From positions 916,181 through 980,180 of the forward strand of contig DDVS01000001.1 of the NCBI GenBank assembly GCA_002345565.1: a stretch of 64,000 nt of DNA. Direction: 5' to 3'. The position numbers and the translations under genes were made by a program. The notes under the pieces were generated by a model. It was not told where the DNA came from. It did no database searches and saw only the letters and a program-made list of their open reading frames with translations. Position 1 is the first letter of the stretch. Each line of letters opens with the position of its first letter. Below are positions 17,656-26,265 of this stretch, one piece after another. The stretch is from Flavobacteriales bacterium UBA2306 (GTDB taxonomy: Bacteria; Bacteroidota; Bacteroidia; Flavobacteriales; Weeksellaceae).

Positions 17656-18472
17656 TATTTTTTTAGCATTGGTAATGCTTGCTAATTTTGCTAAAGGAAA
17701 GACTCATCGTTTCATCTACGATGTGATTTATAAAAAAGATTCTACATCTAAGGTTACTACGAAGGAAAATTACATCTTGGACATTAGAAAGTCTGAAACC
17801 GTTTTCTACACTCGGGATTTTTATCTCGCAGACTCATTAATCAACAACAATATCCCTTTTCCTAAGGATATGAAACTGAGTACTTCTAATATCATCACTC
17901 ACAAGATTGGAAATAATCTGTTTGAGGAATATGACCTGATAGAAAATACAGTTCTAAATCTAAAATCTGAAAACAGCCAAAACTGGAAATTGACTGATGA
18001 AAAGAAACAGATTAAAAATTTGACCTTACAAAAAGCTACCACAGATTGGGGCGGAAGACATTGGATTGCTTGGTTTGCCACAAGTTTTCCTTTTCCAGAA
18101 GGTCCACACAAATTCCACGGTTTACCTGGCCTAATCATCGAATTGTCTGATGACAAAAACAATTACCGTTTTGAATTGGCAAAATCTGAAAAAATCACAA
18201 ATCCGGAAGAGAATCAATTCATAGAAATGTCTAGACAGATGAGCATCCCAGTAGATTGGAAAAAATATAAAGCAATGAAACTGAATTATTACGAATCTCC
18301 CGTCAGCTTCATCAAAAACGGAATTGGTAATTCAAAAGTTGAAGATTTTTTTTTGAACGATGGAACAGTTGTCAACTCCCAAAACCAGAGAGAAATCAAT
18401 AATCAATTGCGTAATGTTATCAAGAAATATAATAATCCGATAGAACTGGACAAAGCAATAACTTATCCTTGA
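17627..18472 (+). CDS. GLPGLI family protein
   Basis: 281 residues with a short hydrophobic N-terminus (INIFLALVMLANFAKG). The defining motif occurs as KFHGLPGLIIELSDDKNNY near residues 163-181, after a tryptophan-rich stretch DWGGRHWIAWFATSFPFPEGP. The GLPGLI family is restricted mainly to Bacteroidetes and has no established function. The 29-bp overlap with the upstream exported protein indicates an operon; similar pairs are common in this phylum. Confidence 0.9.
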   Translation: MKNLMRYRINIFLALVMLANFAKGKTHRFIYDVIYKKDSTSKVTTKENYILDIRKSETVFYTRDFYLADSLINNNIPFPKDMKLSTSNIITHKIGNNLFEEYDLIENTVLNLKSENSQNWKLTDEKKQIKNLTLQKATTDWGGRHWIAWFATSFPFPEGPHKFHGLPGLIIELSDDKNNYRFELAKSEKITNPEENQFIEMSRQMSIPVDWKKYKAMKLNYYESPVSFIKNGIGNSKVEDFFLNDGTVVNSQNQREINNQLRNVIKKYNNPIELDKAITYP

Positions 18473-18478
18473 ATTTCA

Positions 18479-19498
18479 TTAGAAATTTAACTTAATGATT
18501 TTATCTTTCCCTGCTAAAATCAGAGTGTTTTTATCGAGCCATTCGCAGGCGTAGAGATTTTTTTCGTCGGAGATTTTGGTCCAGGTTTTTCCGTAATCTG
18601 ATGAAAAACTGATGTGTTGATCGCCCACTGCAACCAATTCTTTTCCTTTGGTTTTCGGACGGAATTTCACACAAGTCATATAACCCGCATTTTGTCCGCT
18701 GGCCTGGATTTGCCAGGTTTGTCCACCGTCGTTTGTTGTCGCGATATTATTGATGTTGTCAGATTGTTTGGTATAATCTCCACCAACTGCAATTCCGAAG
18801 TTTTTATCATAAAAATCTATGGAATAAATCCCTTGTGACGATGTTCCTTGTATAAATTGGGTTTCGAAAACTTGCCAATAACAATCTTTATTTTTCATTC
18901 TGTAAATTCTGGATTTTGAACCTCCGGTCGCTATCCAAATGAAATTTCCAGCGCTCGCAATATTGGTATTACTCGCCGCAAAAGCAGCTTCGCCTTTTTC
19001 TAAATAAGGAAAATCTTTACAATTTTTACAATTGATCCAATTTGCACCACCATTTCGGGTTTGAGAGATATTCAGTCGTTGATTGGCTGATGGGTCACTA
19101 AATGCTAATCCAAAATTATTATCTGTGAATTTCAAAGCATCATAAAAAGCCTTCGAATCATTATCATTAAACACAACTTTGGAGTCTAATGTTTTTTTAT
19201 CAACTTGAAAAAAATAAGCAGGACTTTCTATGTTGATTGCGTAGAAATATTTGTTGTTTTGAGCCAATGTTCGGAACTGGAACTTTTTATCCGAAAGTCT
19301 GATTTGTTTTTTATCAGATTTATTTGCAATGTTTACGTAGCCAAATTTTGAATCTGTTCCTGCATACCAGACTTTTCCGTCCCAAAGCTGGATGGCTCGG
19401 ATGCTGATTTTGTCAGTCAGCAATGTATCGATGGTAAATTTCTGAGAAAATAGAAATGATGAAATTATCGTCAGGCAAAATAGAATTAGTTTTTTCAT
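18479..19498 (-). CDS. Exported BNR/YCF48-like beta-propeller protein
   Basis: 339 residues from the ATG at 19498, which begins the signal peptide MKKLILFCLTIISSFLFSQ; the open frame extends 9 codons further upstream. Repeated segments of the type NGGANWINCKN, NDGGQTWQIQASG and SDYGKTWTKISDE are BNR/Asp-box repeats as in sialidases and the YCF48/photosystem-assembly-factor family. It is a likely periplasmic or surface propeller. No sialidase catalytic Arg triad or Tyr can be assigned with confidence, so enzymatic activity is doubtful. Confidence 0.75.
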   Translation of the reverse strand: MKKLILFCLTIISSFLFSQKFTIDTLLTDKISIRAIQLWDGKVWYAGTDSKFGYVNIANKSDKKQIRLSDKKFQFRTLAQNNKYFYAINIESPAYFFQVDKKTLDSKVVFNDNDSKAFYDALKFTDNNFGLAFSDPSANQRLNISQTRNGGANWINCKNCKDFPYLEKGEAAFAASNTNIASAGNFIWIATGGSKSRIYRMKNKDCYWQVFETQFIQGTSSQGIYSIDFYDKNFGIAVGGDYTKQSDNINNIATTNDGGQTWQIQASGQNAGYMTCVKFRPKTKGKELVAVGDQHISFSSDYGKTWTKISDEKNLYACEWLDKNTLILAGKDKIIKLNF

Positions 19499-19514
19499 TT
19501 TATAAATGTATAAA

Positions 19515-19545
19515 AACTTTGTCAAAAATGATAAACTTTGACAAA
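19515..19545. repeat. CTTTGTCAAAG inverted repeat, copy 1
   Basis: AACTTTGTCAAA and AACTTTGACAAA arranged as inverted arms with an 8-nt centre. The same element occurs at 32226-32256 and 61723-61754. Confidence 0.65.
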
Positions 19546-19555
19546 CTCCAAAAAA

Positions 19556-19579
19556 AATCCCGATTTAAAAACCGGGATT
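19556..19579 (-). terminator. Terminator of the amino-acid permease
   Basis: Arms AATCCCG and CGGGATT around a 10-nt loop; on the minus strand the hairpin is followed by eight T. Confidence 0.85.
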
Positions 19580-19585
19580 AGATTG

Positions 19586-21118
19586 TTAATCTTTGTTGTC
19601 AATATCAATGTCGAGTTCTTCCAATGGTTGCTGTTCTGCTTTGAAAGTTTCGCCATAACCTTCCTTATGCAGTTTACTGTTTTTGACACTGTAAAGGAAA
19701 TAAATAATTACGCCTAAAAACAGCCATCCTGTAGATAGTAACTTGGCATCGTGGCTCAAATTCCAAATCAGATAAACGTTGATTAAAATCCCTAAAGTTG
19801 CGATAACCGGCAAAGCAGGAACTTTGAAGTTTCTTGGTAGATTTGGTTCTTTTTTTCTAAGAATCCAAACGGCTACGCAAACCATTGTAAACGCGAATAA
19901 TGTCCCGAAACTGGTCATATCTGCCAATTTGCTTATCGGGGTAAAAGCTGCAACAGTGGCAATTACAAAACCCAGAAGCATTAAACTTTTAGCTGGAGTT
20001 TTTCTGATAGGGTGAATATCACTGAACATTTTTGGAATCAATCCGTCTTTTGACATTCCAAGGAAAATTCTGGACTGTCCCATAATCATTACCATTAATA
20101 CAGAAACCAAACCTATTGTTGCTGCAATCGTGATGATGTAACCAGCCCAGCCTTGACCGGCAATTTCAAAAGCATAAGCAACTGGTGCTTTAATAGCATC
20201 CGGGAATTGACCTTGTGGATTGAAATCTGTATAATGCATCATCCCAGTTAACACTAAAGAAACTAAAATGTACAAAACCGTACAAACCAAAAGCGATGCA
20301 ATAATGGCAAAAGGAACGTCTTTTTTAGGATTAATTGCTTCACCGGCTTGTGTAGAAACCGCATCAAAACCTACATAAGCAAAGAAAATAGCAGCGGCTC
20401 CGGAAATAATTCCCTGAATACCGTATGCTTCTTTGAGGGTTTCACCTTCTTTTACCATTTCTGGTGCAGGAATAAATGGAGTCCAGTTTTCTGTATTGAT
20501 AAACAATACACCCGCTATAATAACAAAAAGAACCGCAGAAACCTTCATAATCACAATTAAATTATTGGCTTTTGCAGCTTCTTTAGTTCCTTTGATTAAT
20601 AATGAAATAACAACCAAAACGATAATAAATGCTGGTAGATTCATTGAAAAACCATCTCCTGTATAACTTGCCGGGTCGGATGTTAAATAATCCGGCAAAT
20701 GCAAACCGAACATTTTCAACAACTTATTGAAATATCCGGACCAAGAAACTGCGACGGTCATAGAACCCATTGCATATTCTAGAATCAGTCCCCAGCCGAT
20801 AATCCAAGCGAATATTTCTCCCACAGTTCCATAAGCATAAGCGTAAGCAGAACCTTCTACAGGTAAAATTGATGCAAATTCTGAGTAACAAAGTGCTGCA
20901 AAAACGCATGCAATTCCCGCAATTACAAAAGAAAGAGCGAGAGCAGGACCCGCGTGATAATAAGCTCCGGTTCCTGTTAACACAAAAATTCCACCTCCGA
21001 TAATTGCGCCAATACCAATGGCAGTAAGGCTCCATTTTCCAAGAACGCGCTTCAGCTCACTGCTTTTCACATCTGCCTCGAAGGCGCTCATTGGTTTTTT
21101 TGTCCAAATTTTTGACAT
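19586..21118 (-). CDS. APC-superfamily amino acid permease
   Basis: 510 residues with about 12-13 membrane segments. The N-terminal GIGAIIGGGIFVLTG is the glycine-rich TM1 signature of the APC superfamily, and TM6 shows FFAYVGFDAVSTQAGEA, as in cationic amino acid transporters (CAT/YfnA group). It imports or exchanges amino acids across the inner membrane; specificity is not predictable. A small hairpin (CCCAA/TTGGG at 21146-21161) lies in the leader about 28 bases before the ATG, of unknown relevance. It has its own terminator. Confidence 0.9.
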   Translation of the reverse strand: MSKIWTKKPMSAFEADVKSSELKRVLGKWSLTAIGIGAIIGGGIFVLTGTGAYYHAGPALALSFVIAGIACVFAALCYSEFASILPVEGSAYAYAYGTVGEIFAWIIGWGLILEYAMGSMTVAVSWSGYFNKLLKMFGLHLPDYLTSDPASYTGDGFSMNLPAFIIVLVVISLLIKGTKEAAKANNLIVIMKVSAVLFVIIAGVLFINTENWTPFIPAPEMVKEGETLKEAYGIQGIISGAAAIFFAYVGFDAVSTQAGEAINPKKDVPFAIIASLLVCTVLYILVSLVLTGMMHYTDFNPQGQFPDAIKAPVAYAFEIAGQGWAGYIITIAATIGLVSVLMVMIMGQSRIFLGMSKDGLIPKMFSDIHPIRKTPAKSLMLLGFVIATVAAFTPISKLADMTSFGTLFAFTMVCVAVWILRKKEPNLPRNFKVPALPVIATLGILINVYLIWNLSHDAKLLSTGWLFLGVIIYFLYSVKNSKLHKEGYGETFKAEQQPLEELDIDIDNKD

Positions 21119-21270
21119 AATTTTTTTAATTTTTTGATTCTATCTCCCAAAAAAAATTGGGTTTCTCTTCTTATTTAATTATTTAGATTTACGAAAATAT
21201 TAAAAAATTGCTTTACCAGATTATTTTTAGCCAATTTATTTTAGTTATTTATATTAATAATCAATTTGTA

Positions 21271-21303
21271 TTTGGTATTTATGATTATTAATAATTATTT
21301 TTG
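21271..21303 (+). promoter_or_regulatory. Promoter of pnuC (near-leaderless)
   Basis: TTTG at 21271-21274 and TATTTTTG at 21296-21303 are 21 bases apart, matching the Bacteroidetes -33/-7 arrangement. The ATG at 21309 is only 5 bases beyond the -7 box, so the mRNA should be leaderless or almost so. Confidence 0.65.
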
Positions 21304-21308
21304 ATGCT

Positions 21309-21971
21309 ATGAATATTTGGGAAACTCTAACGCTGCAATATAAAACCTATGACACTTATCAAATTATTCTGGAAATTATCGCAGTATTTTTCGGAGTTTT
21401 GAGTGTTATTTTCTCTATCAAAAAAAATATTTGGGTTTACCCAACTGGAATTATCTCTACTGTTTTGTTCATCTACATCATGTATGTCTTTGGACTTTTG
21501 GGAGATATGCTCATTAATGTTTATTATACCTTGATGAGTATTTACGGATGGGTTCTTTGGTCAAAAAACTCTGATGATCATATCCATGTTGAAGTGCAAA
21601 AAGCGAGTAGAAAAGACTGGCAAACAGGAACAAGTTTATTCATAGGAAGTTTACTTTTTGTAGGAACGGTGTATTTCTACAAACCTTTTATTGATAATCA
21701 ATTTTGTATGGATGGTGTGAAGCTTGGGCTTTATCATCTGGATTGGGCAAATTACACCGATATTGTTACCACTTCCCTCTTTCTTGTCGGGATGTATTTT
21801 ATGGCGAAACGATTGCTAGAAAATTGGCTATTCTGGATTATAGCAGATATTATTTGCGTCCCGATGATGCTATACAAAGGTCTCGCTTTTACAGGATTAC
21901 AGTATTTTATATTTACATTTTTGGCCATCTTCGGTTATATGGCTTGGAAGAAAAACGTAATTAAGAGTTAA
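21309..21971 (+). CDS. pnuC: Nicotinamide riboside/mononucleotide transporter PnuC
   Basis: 220 residues, about seven membrane helices. KKNIWVYPTGIISTVLFIYIM, then YGWVLW and later KRLLENWLFWIIADIICVPM, are the conserved Trp/Asn-rich segments of PnuC. The family carries nicotinamide riboside or related vitamins by facilitated diffusion, with trapping by phosphorylation. No NadR-type kinase is adjacent. No riboswitch is possible ahead of the ATG if the predicted promoter is used, because almost no leader remains. Confidence 0.9.
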   Translation: MNIWETLTLQYKTYDTYQIILEIIAVFFGVLSVIFSIKKNIWVYPTGIISTVLFIYIMYVFGLLGDMLINVYYTLMSIYGWVLWSKNSDDHIHVEVQKASRKDWQTGTSLFIGSLLFVGTVYFYKPFIDNQFCMDGVKLGLYHLDWANYTDIVTTSLFLVGMYFMAKRLLENWLFWIIADIICVPMMLYKGLAFTGLQYFIFTFLAIFGYMAWKKNVIKS

Positions 21972-22010
21972 AAATATTTTGTTACGATTTCAAACAATAC
22001 TGATTAAGTC

Positions 22011-22247
22011 TTAATGTAACCCTGATAATTTCTCCGAATATTCTTTAGCAAAAAGTGCTTTGTCTTCTTGCAATTTCTCTATAGTTGTGGGAAGAATATA
22101 ATGAAAGAGGTATTGATTTTCATCATTTAGGAAAACGATTTCTTTTTCTTCGCCGTCGATCATTTGGGCAAAAATATCCCACATAGATTGGTCTTTCAGC
22201 TTCAGTAATTCGAAGAAGTCGTTGGCTTTTATGGTAATGTTTTTCAT
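22011..22247 (-). CDS. Small conserved-looking hypothetical protein
   Basis: 78 residues from the ATG at 22247 (MKNITIKANDFFELLKLKD); an upstream in-frame ATG at 22298 gives a less natural start. No signal peptide, no membrane segment, no recognised domain; acidic with VFLNDENQYLFHYILP in the middle. It lies 58 bases downstream of the DUF4268 gene on the same strand and may be co-transcribed with it. Confidence 0.55.
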   Translation of the reverse strand: MKNITIKANDFFELLKLKDQSMWDIFAQMIDGEEKEIVFLNDENQYLFHYILPTTIEKLQEDKALFAKEYSEKLSGLH

Positions 22248-22305
22248 TGCTATTGTAAAAAGTATAATTGTATTAAGTAAAAAGTATTTTTCTTTCAACC
22301 CATTT

Positions 22306-22734
22306 CTAAACGTCTTTTATAAAATCTTCATACTCGTAGAAGAACCTCTCGAAGGCATCCATTTTTTCAACAAAAAATTCGAAAATATCTGGCCAGGTTT
22401 GCTTGTTAAAAATACTGACTCCAGATTTCTCAACCCAAATTCTGCTGATGACTTTTCCGTTGTCCAAAGTATAAAATTCTTCTTTTGTAAACGTCCCAAT
22501 TTCATCTTCTAATATCGATTCTAATGACCAAATTTTTTCATAGTAAGCATTTCGGAAGAGTTCATCTTTCATTTCAATATCTAGAGAAACCTCAGCTTTT
22601 TTGTTATCTGCATAGAATTTGAAAGAAAAATCCTTGATTTTGGTATCATACAACAGCCATTTTCTGGGAAAAGCCTTGCCGAAAGCCGTCCAGAATTCTG
22701 TCTTTAATTGTTGAGCTTCTTGTTTAGAAAACAT
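22306..22734 (-). CDS. DUF4268 domain protein
   Basis: 142 residues. The pattern EFWTAFGKAFPRKWLLYDTKIKD, then YADNKKAEVSLDIE and KISRIWVEK-like elements (here VISRIWVEKSGVSIFN), matches the DUF4268 family, which elsewhere can be fused to restriction/nuclease-like domains. This stand-alone copy is common in Chryseobacterium. Function unknown. A heptad element sits 6 bases upstream of its ATG. Confidence 0.8.
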   Translation of the reverse strand: MFSKQEAQQLKTEFWTAFGKAFPRKWLLYDTKIKDFSFKFYADNKKAEVSLDIEMKDELFRNAYYEKIWSLESILEDEIGTFTKEEFYTLDNGKVISRIWVEKSGVSIFNKQTWPDIFEFFVEKMDAFERFFYEYEDFIKDV

Positions 22735-22740
22735 TTATTA

Positions 22741-22768
22741 GTTGATGGTTGATGGTTGATAGTTGTCA
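22741..22768. repeat. Heptad element, CATCAAC type, 4 units
   Basis: On the plus strand GTTGATG, GTTGATG, GTTGATA and GTTGTCA; on the minus strand it reads as CATCAAC-type units directly before the DUF4268 ATG. Confidence 0.7.
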
Positions 22769-22787
22769 GGCCGAGGCTCTCGAAGCC
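22765..22787. repeat. GTCAGGC-type dispersed repeat, copy 2
   Basis: GTCAGGCCGAGGCTCTCGAA followed by GCC; related to 9511-9534 (opposite strand) and 60380-60402. Confidence 0.6.
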
Positions 22788-22823
22788 ATTTATACTTGAA
22801 TCTTTTTACTTTTATCATGTTTC

Positions 22824-23759
22824 TTATAAAGACAAATCCAATTTTGAATCATTGAATTCTTTGATTAAGTTTTCGAAGACTTTTTCCACTGGAAGAATCT
22901 CATCAATCAAAGCAGAAACCTGACCTATTTCCAGTTCGCCTTCTACCAAATCGCCTTCAAACATGCCTCGTTTTGCGCGGGCTCTTCCCAAAGTTTCCTT
23001 CAAAGCTTCAACATTTCTGCCAGATTCATATAAAGTTTCCAAATCTTGATAAAATTTATTTTTAATCAAACGGACAGGCGCTAACTCTTTTAATGTTAAT
23101 TGTGTATCGCCTTCTTTAAGTTCAACGATTTTATTTTTGAAATTCTGGTGAGAACTTGCTTCTACGGTTGCTGCAAATCTGGAACCGATTTGAACACCAT
23201 CTGCGCCCAAAGTCATCGCTGCTCTCATCTGGCTTCCCAATCCGATTCCACCAGCAGCAATCAAAGGAATATCAATGTGTTTTCTCACATTCGGGATTAG
23301 GCAAAGCGTTGTGGTTTCATCTCGCCCGTTATGTCCTCCCGCTTCAAAACCTTCTGCAACAACGGCATCTACGCCCGCTTCCTGGCATTTCATTGCAAAT
23401 TTTACGCTGGAGACTACGTGAGCTACTTTGACGCCTTCTTTTTTCAAAATATCAGTATAAGTCTTTGGATTTCCTGCTGATGTAAAAACGATTTTCACTC
23501 CTTCTTCCAAAATGATATTGATGATTTCTTCAAGATTTGGATAAAGCAAAGCGACATTGACGCCAAAAGGCTTGTCTGTAGCTTCTTTACATTTTCTGAT
23601 ATTTTCTCTCAAAACATCGGGATACATACTTGCCGAACCTATTAAACCCAATCCACCATTATTAGAAACCGCCGAAGCCAGTCTCCAGCCTGAATTCCAA
23701 ATCATACCACCTTGCACAATTGGATATTGGATAGAGAAAAGTTGTGAAATTCTGTTCAT
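22824..23759 (-). CDS. NAD(P)H-dependent flavin oxidoreductase / nitronate monooxygenase
   Basis: 311 residues from the ATG at 23759, which starts MNRISQLFSIQYPIVQGGMIW as in most homologues. An in-frame ATG at 23807, just after a good -7 box (TATTTTTG, plus-strand 23822-23829 as complement), is an alternative start. FMN-binding TIM-barrel features are NGGLGLIGSASM, FTSAGNPKTY, VVAEGFEAGGHNG and IPLIAAGGIGLGSQM with GADGVQIGSRF. The family includes 2-nitropropane dioxygenases and FabK-like enzymes; the likely role is detoxification of nitronates such as propionate-3-nitronate. Confidence 0.85.
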   Translation of the reverse strand: MNRISQLFSIQYPIVQGGMIWNSGWRLASAVSNNGGLGLIGSASMYPDVLRENIRKCKEATDKPFGVNVALLYPNLEEIINIILEEGVKIVFTSAGNPKTYTDILKKEGVKVAHVVSSVKFAMKCQEAGVDAVVAEGFEAGGHNGRDETTTLCLIPNVRKHIDIPLIAAGGIGLGSQMRAAMTLGADGVQIGSRFAATVEASSHQNFKNKIVELKEGDTQLTLKELAPVRLIKNKFYQDLETLYESGRNVEALKETLGRARAKRGMFEGDLVEGELEIGQVSALIDEILPVEKVFENLIKEFNDSKLDLSL

Positions 23760-23901
23760 TTTGTTGTATTGTTTTTGGGCAATGCCAAAATCTATGAAGC
23801 CGGACATTTTTATTATTTTTTCAAAAATAGGAAAAACATAAATCAAGTACAAAACAAAAATCTGTATCAGAAATTTTACATATTGTCTCAAAATAACACT
23901 A

Positions 23902-24741
23902 TTGCATAACCATGATATAATTCTGAAACCTTATTTTTACAAAAATTTACAATTGGATTTATCATTAAGAACTGTTACTGTTACGAGATACATCTTACCC
24001 TTGCGAGAAGGCGGGTCTTTGCCTGCTTTGGCAGAAGCGGATGACGATTTTAAATATGTTCTCAAATTCCGCGGAGCTGGCCACGGCGTTAAAGCTTTAA
24101 TTTCTGAACTTATCGGCGGAAAAATAGCTCAGGTTTTAGGATTTAAAATGCCAGAACTGGTATTCGCTTATCTTTCTGAAGATTTTGGCAGAAGCGAAGG
24201 CGATGAGGAAATCCAAGATCTTCTGAAAAACAGCAGCGGACTAAATCTGGCACTGCATTACCTATCTGGCGCAATAACTTATGACCCGGTTGCTGTAAAA
24301 ACAGATGCTACAACCGCTTCGGAAATTGTTTGGCTGGATGCTTTTCTTACGAATATTGACCGTACTTTCCGAAATACCAATATGTTGATGTGGCATCAGG
24401 AACTTTGGCTTATAGATAATGGCGCTTCGTTATATTTTCATCATAGTTGGGATAATTGGGAAAAAAATGCAATCAGCCCTTTTGTGATGATTAAAGATCA
24501 CGTTTTACTTCCAGAGGCGTCTGAATTAGATGCTGCAAACGAAAAATTCAAAACGATATTAACCAATGATATTTTAAGAGAAATCGTGGAACTGATTCCC
24601 GAAGATTGGTTGCAATGGAACGATACGGAGCTTAGCCCTGCACAAATCAAAGAAGTGTACTTTCAATTTCTATCCAGAAGACTCGCTAATTCTGATAACT
24701 TTTTAAATGAAGCTAAAAATGCAAGAGCCAAAGTTATATGA
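23902..24741 (+). CDS. HipA-like kinase family protein
   Basis: 279 residues from the ATG at 23902, but a TTG at 23953 (giving MDLSLRTVTVTRY) is a credible start because homologues begin there and TATTTTTA at 23933 resembles a -7 box. VLKFRGAGHGVKALISELIGG resembles the ATP-binding N-lobe of HipA-type kinases, WLDAFLTNIDRTFRNTNML contains the catalytic Asp and Asn, and LIDNGASLYFHH the metal-binding Asp. It is shorter than HipA proper. The downstream DUF3037 gene overlaps it, a recurrent pairing. Its target is unknown. Confidence 0.78.
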   Translation: MHNHDIILKPYFYKNLQLDLSLRTVTVTRYILPLREGGSLPALAEADDDFKYVLKFRGAGHGVKALISELIGGKIAQVLGFKMPELVFAYLSEDFGRSEGDEEIQDLLKNSSGLNLALHYLSGAITYDPVAVKTDATTASEIVWLDAFLTNIDRTFRNTNMLMWHQELWLIDNGASLYFHHSWDNWEKNAISPFVMIKDHVLLPEASELDAANEKFKTILTNDILREIVELIPEDWLQWNDTELSPAQIKEVYFQFLSRRLANSDNFLNEAKNARAKVI

Positions 24742-25102
24742 GTATGCGGTAATCCGGCTGGTTCCGAAACCTGAACGGGAAGAATTCTTCAACGTTGGAA
24801 TAGTGATGTTTTCCAAGAAAGAAAGATTTATAAAAGCAAAAATCCACCTGTGCGAAGACAAGTTCCGCCTTTTGCACTCCAAAACAGAATATAATGATGT
24901 CCTGAAGCATCTGGAATCTTTTGTAAAAATTGCTGAAGGCGAGAAAACTGCAGGATCTATTGCTCAAATGGAAATCCCTGAACGTTTCCGCTGGTTAACG
25001 GCTGTCAAGAGTTCTATTATTCAAACTTCAAGACCACATCCTGGATGCAGTTTGGATTTAGAAAAGACTTTTGACAGATTATTCGGGGAGTTGGTTTTAT
25101 AA
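24719..25102 (+). CDS. DUF3037 domain protein, partner of the HipA-like kinase
   Basis: 127 residues from the ATG at 24719 (MQEPKLYEYAVIRL), overlapping the kinase by 23 bases; 24707 is an alternative ATG. YEYAVIRLVPKPEREEFFNVGIVMF and RFRWLTAVKSSIIQTSRPHPG are characteristic of DUF3037. The gene is found mainly next to HipA-like kinases. It could be a substrate, antitoxin or regulator; no DNA-binding HTH is visible, which differs from HipB. Confidence 0.8.
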   Translation: MQEPKLYEYAVIRLVPKPEREEFFNVGIVMFSKKERFIKAKIHLCEDKFRLLHSKTEYNDVLKHLESFVKIAEGEKTAGSIAQMEIPERFRWLTAVKSSIIQTSRPHPGCSLDLEKTFDRLFGELVL

Positions 25103-25129
25103 TTAGAGATTAGATTTAGACGTTAGGAC
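25102..25129. repeat. Heptad element, TTAGA type, 4 units
   Basis: ATTAGAG, ATTAGAT, TTAGACG and TTAGGAC in tandem between the convergent 3' ends of DUF3037 and ada. It is one of the few copies not placed before a start codon. Confidence 0.55.
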
Positions 25130-25135
25130 AAATAC

Positions 25136-26182
25136 TTAAAACAAAATTGCTTTCTCCAATTCCAAAAGTTTTTGTTTTCTCCAGATTCCGCCACCATAGC
25201 CGGTTAAAGTTCCGTTACTTCCAATCACTCTATGACACGGGATAATGATAGATATTTTATTAAGTCCGTTGGCGTTTGCGACTGCTCTCACCGCTTTTGG
25301 ATTTCCCAGAGTGTCGGCTTGTTGCTGGTAAGTTCTTATGGTGCCGTAAGGAATTGTTCTGAGGATTTCCCAAACTTTTTTCTGAAAATCTGTCCCAACC
25401 GGAGCCAATGGAACGGTAAAATCTTTTCGTTTTCCTTCGAAGTATTCTTCTAATTCTTTTTCTAAAGTTTTAAAATGAGGATTTTCTCCTTGAACAACAT
25501 TCGCATCAAAATGTTTTGAAATCTCTTTGAGTTCCGTTGGAAGTGCTTTTCTGTCGGAGAATTCCAGCATACAGATTCCGTTTTCGTTGGCGCAAGCAAT
25601 CATAGTTCCAAGTGGAGTTTCAATTCTTTTGAGGTCAACAATCTTTTGCATTTTGGAATTTTTAGGAGAAACACCAAACACATTTTTGAAACCGTCATTA
25701 AACCCGCTCAAACTCTCGTATCCATTTTCCAAAGCCACATCCAAGACATTCTCGCCTTGCTGAAGTTTCTTAAAAGCCGAATTAATCTTAAACATCCTCT
25801 GAAATGCGTGAAAAGTCATTCGGTGATGTTTAAGAAACCAGCGTTTTACCGTTGCAGGTTGTAAACCTCTTTCAACTAAATCAATATCTTTGAATTTAAT
25901 CTCAGGATTAACTGACAATTCATCCATCAGTTTCTGAATTTCGACAGGTGTTTCATCCGAATTTTCCAACGGTTTACAAACTTTGCACGGGCGATAACCT
26001 TTCTTTATCGCATCTTTTGCATTATCAAAAAATTCTACATTTTCAGGTTTCGGTTTTCTGGCTGTACAAGTTGGACGACAAAAGATTCCTGTCGTTTTCA
26101 CACCCATCCAAAAGACGCCTTCGAATTCGGGATTCTTTTCAAACGATGCTTGGTACATTATATCGTTGCTCAAATTATTCAT
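25136..26182 (-). CDS. ada: Ada: methylphosphotriester-DNA/O6-methylguanine-DNA methyltransferase and regulator
   Basis: 348 residues in the full Ada order. The N-terminal zinc domain has Cys35, Cys39, Cys66 and Cys69 (FCRPTCTARKP, YRPCKVCKP); Cys35 is the phosphotriester methyl acceptor. An AraC-type HTH follows (FHAFQRMFKINSAF, VLDVALENGYESLSGFNDGF). The C-terminal O6-methylguanine methyltransferase has PCHRV with acceptor Cys316. It repairs alkylated DNA and activates its own regulon when methylated. A heptad element touches its start codon; no alkA gene is adjacent. Confidence 0.95.
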   Translation of the reverse strand: MNNLSNDIMYQASFEKNPEFEGVFWMGVKTTGIFCRPTCTARKPKPENVEFFDNAKDAIKKGYRPCKVCKPLENSDETPVEIQKLMDELSVNPEIKFKDIDLVERGLQPATVKRWFLKHHRMTFHAFQRMFKINSAFKKLQQGENVLDVALENGYESLSGFNDGFKNVFGVSPKNSKMQKIVDLKRIETPLGTMIACANENGICMLEFSDRKALPTELKEISKHFDANVVQGENPHFKTLEKELEEYFEGKRKDFTVPLAPVGTDFQKKVWEILRTIPYGTIRTYQQQADTLGNPKAVRAVANANGLNKISIIIPCHRVIGSNGTLTGYGGGIWRKQKLLELEKAILF

Positions 26183-26183
26183 A

Positions 26184-26211
26184 ATTGATAAATCATAGTT
26201 GATGAATGATA
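26184..26211. repeat. Heptad element, CATCAAC type, 4 units
   Basis: Plus strand ATTGATA, AATCATA, GTTGATG and AATGATA, immediately upstream of ada. ATCA (26192) can pair with TGAT (26200), giving a small hairpin. Confidence 0.6.
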
Positions 26212-26265
26212 CAAATCTAAATCATTTAATAACTTGATAACAACCGAAAAATGGACAAGTATTTT

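Noticed and set aside
21119..21308. Riboswitch before the permease or pnuC
   Set aside because: Only a short CCCAA/TTGGG hairpin and AT-rich DNA; pnuC has almost no leader, so no aptamer could be placed.
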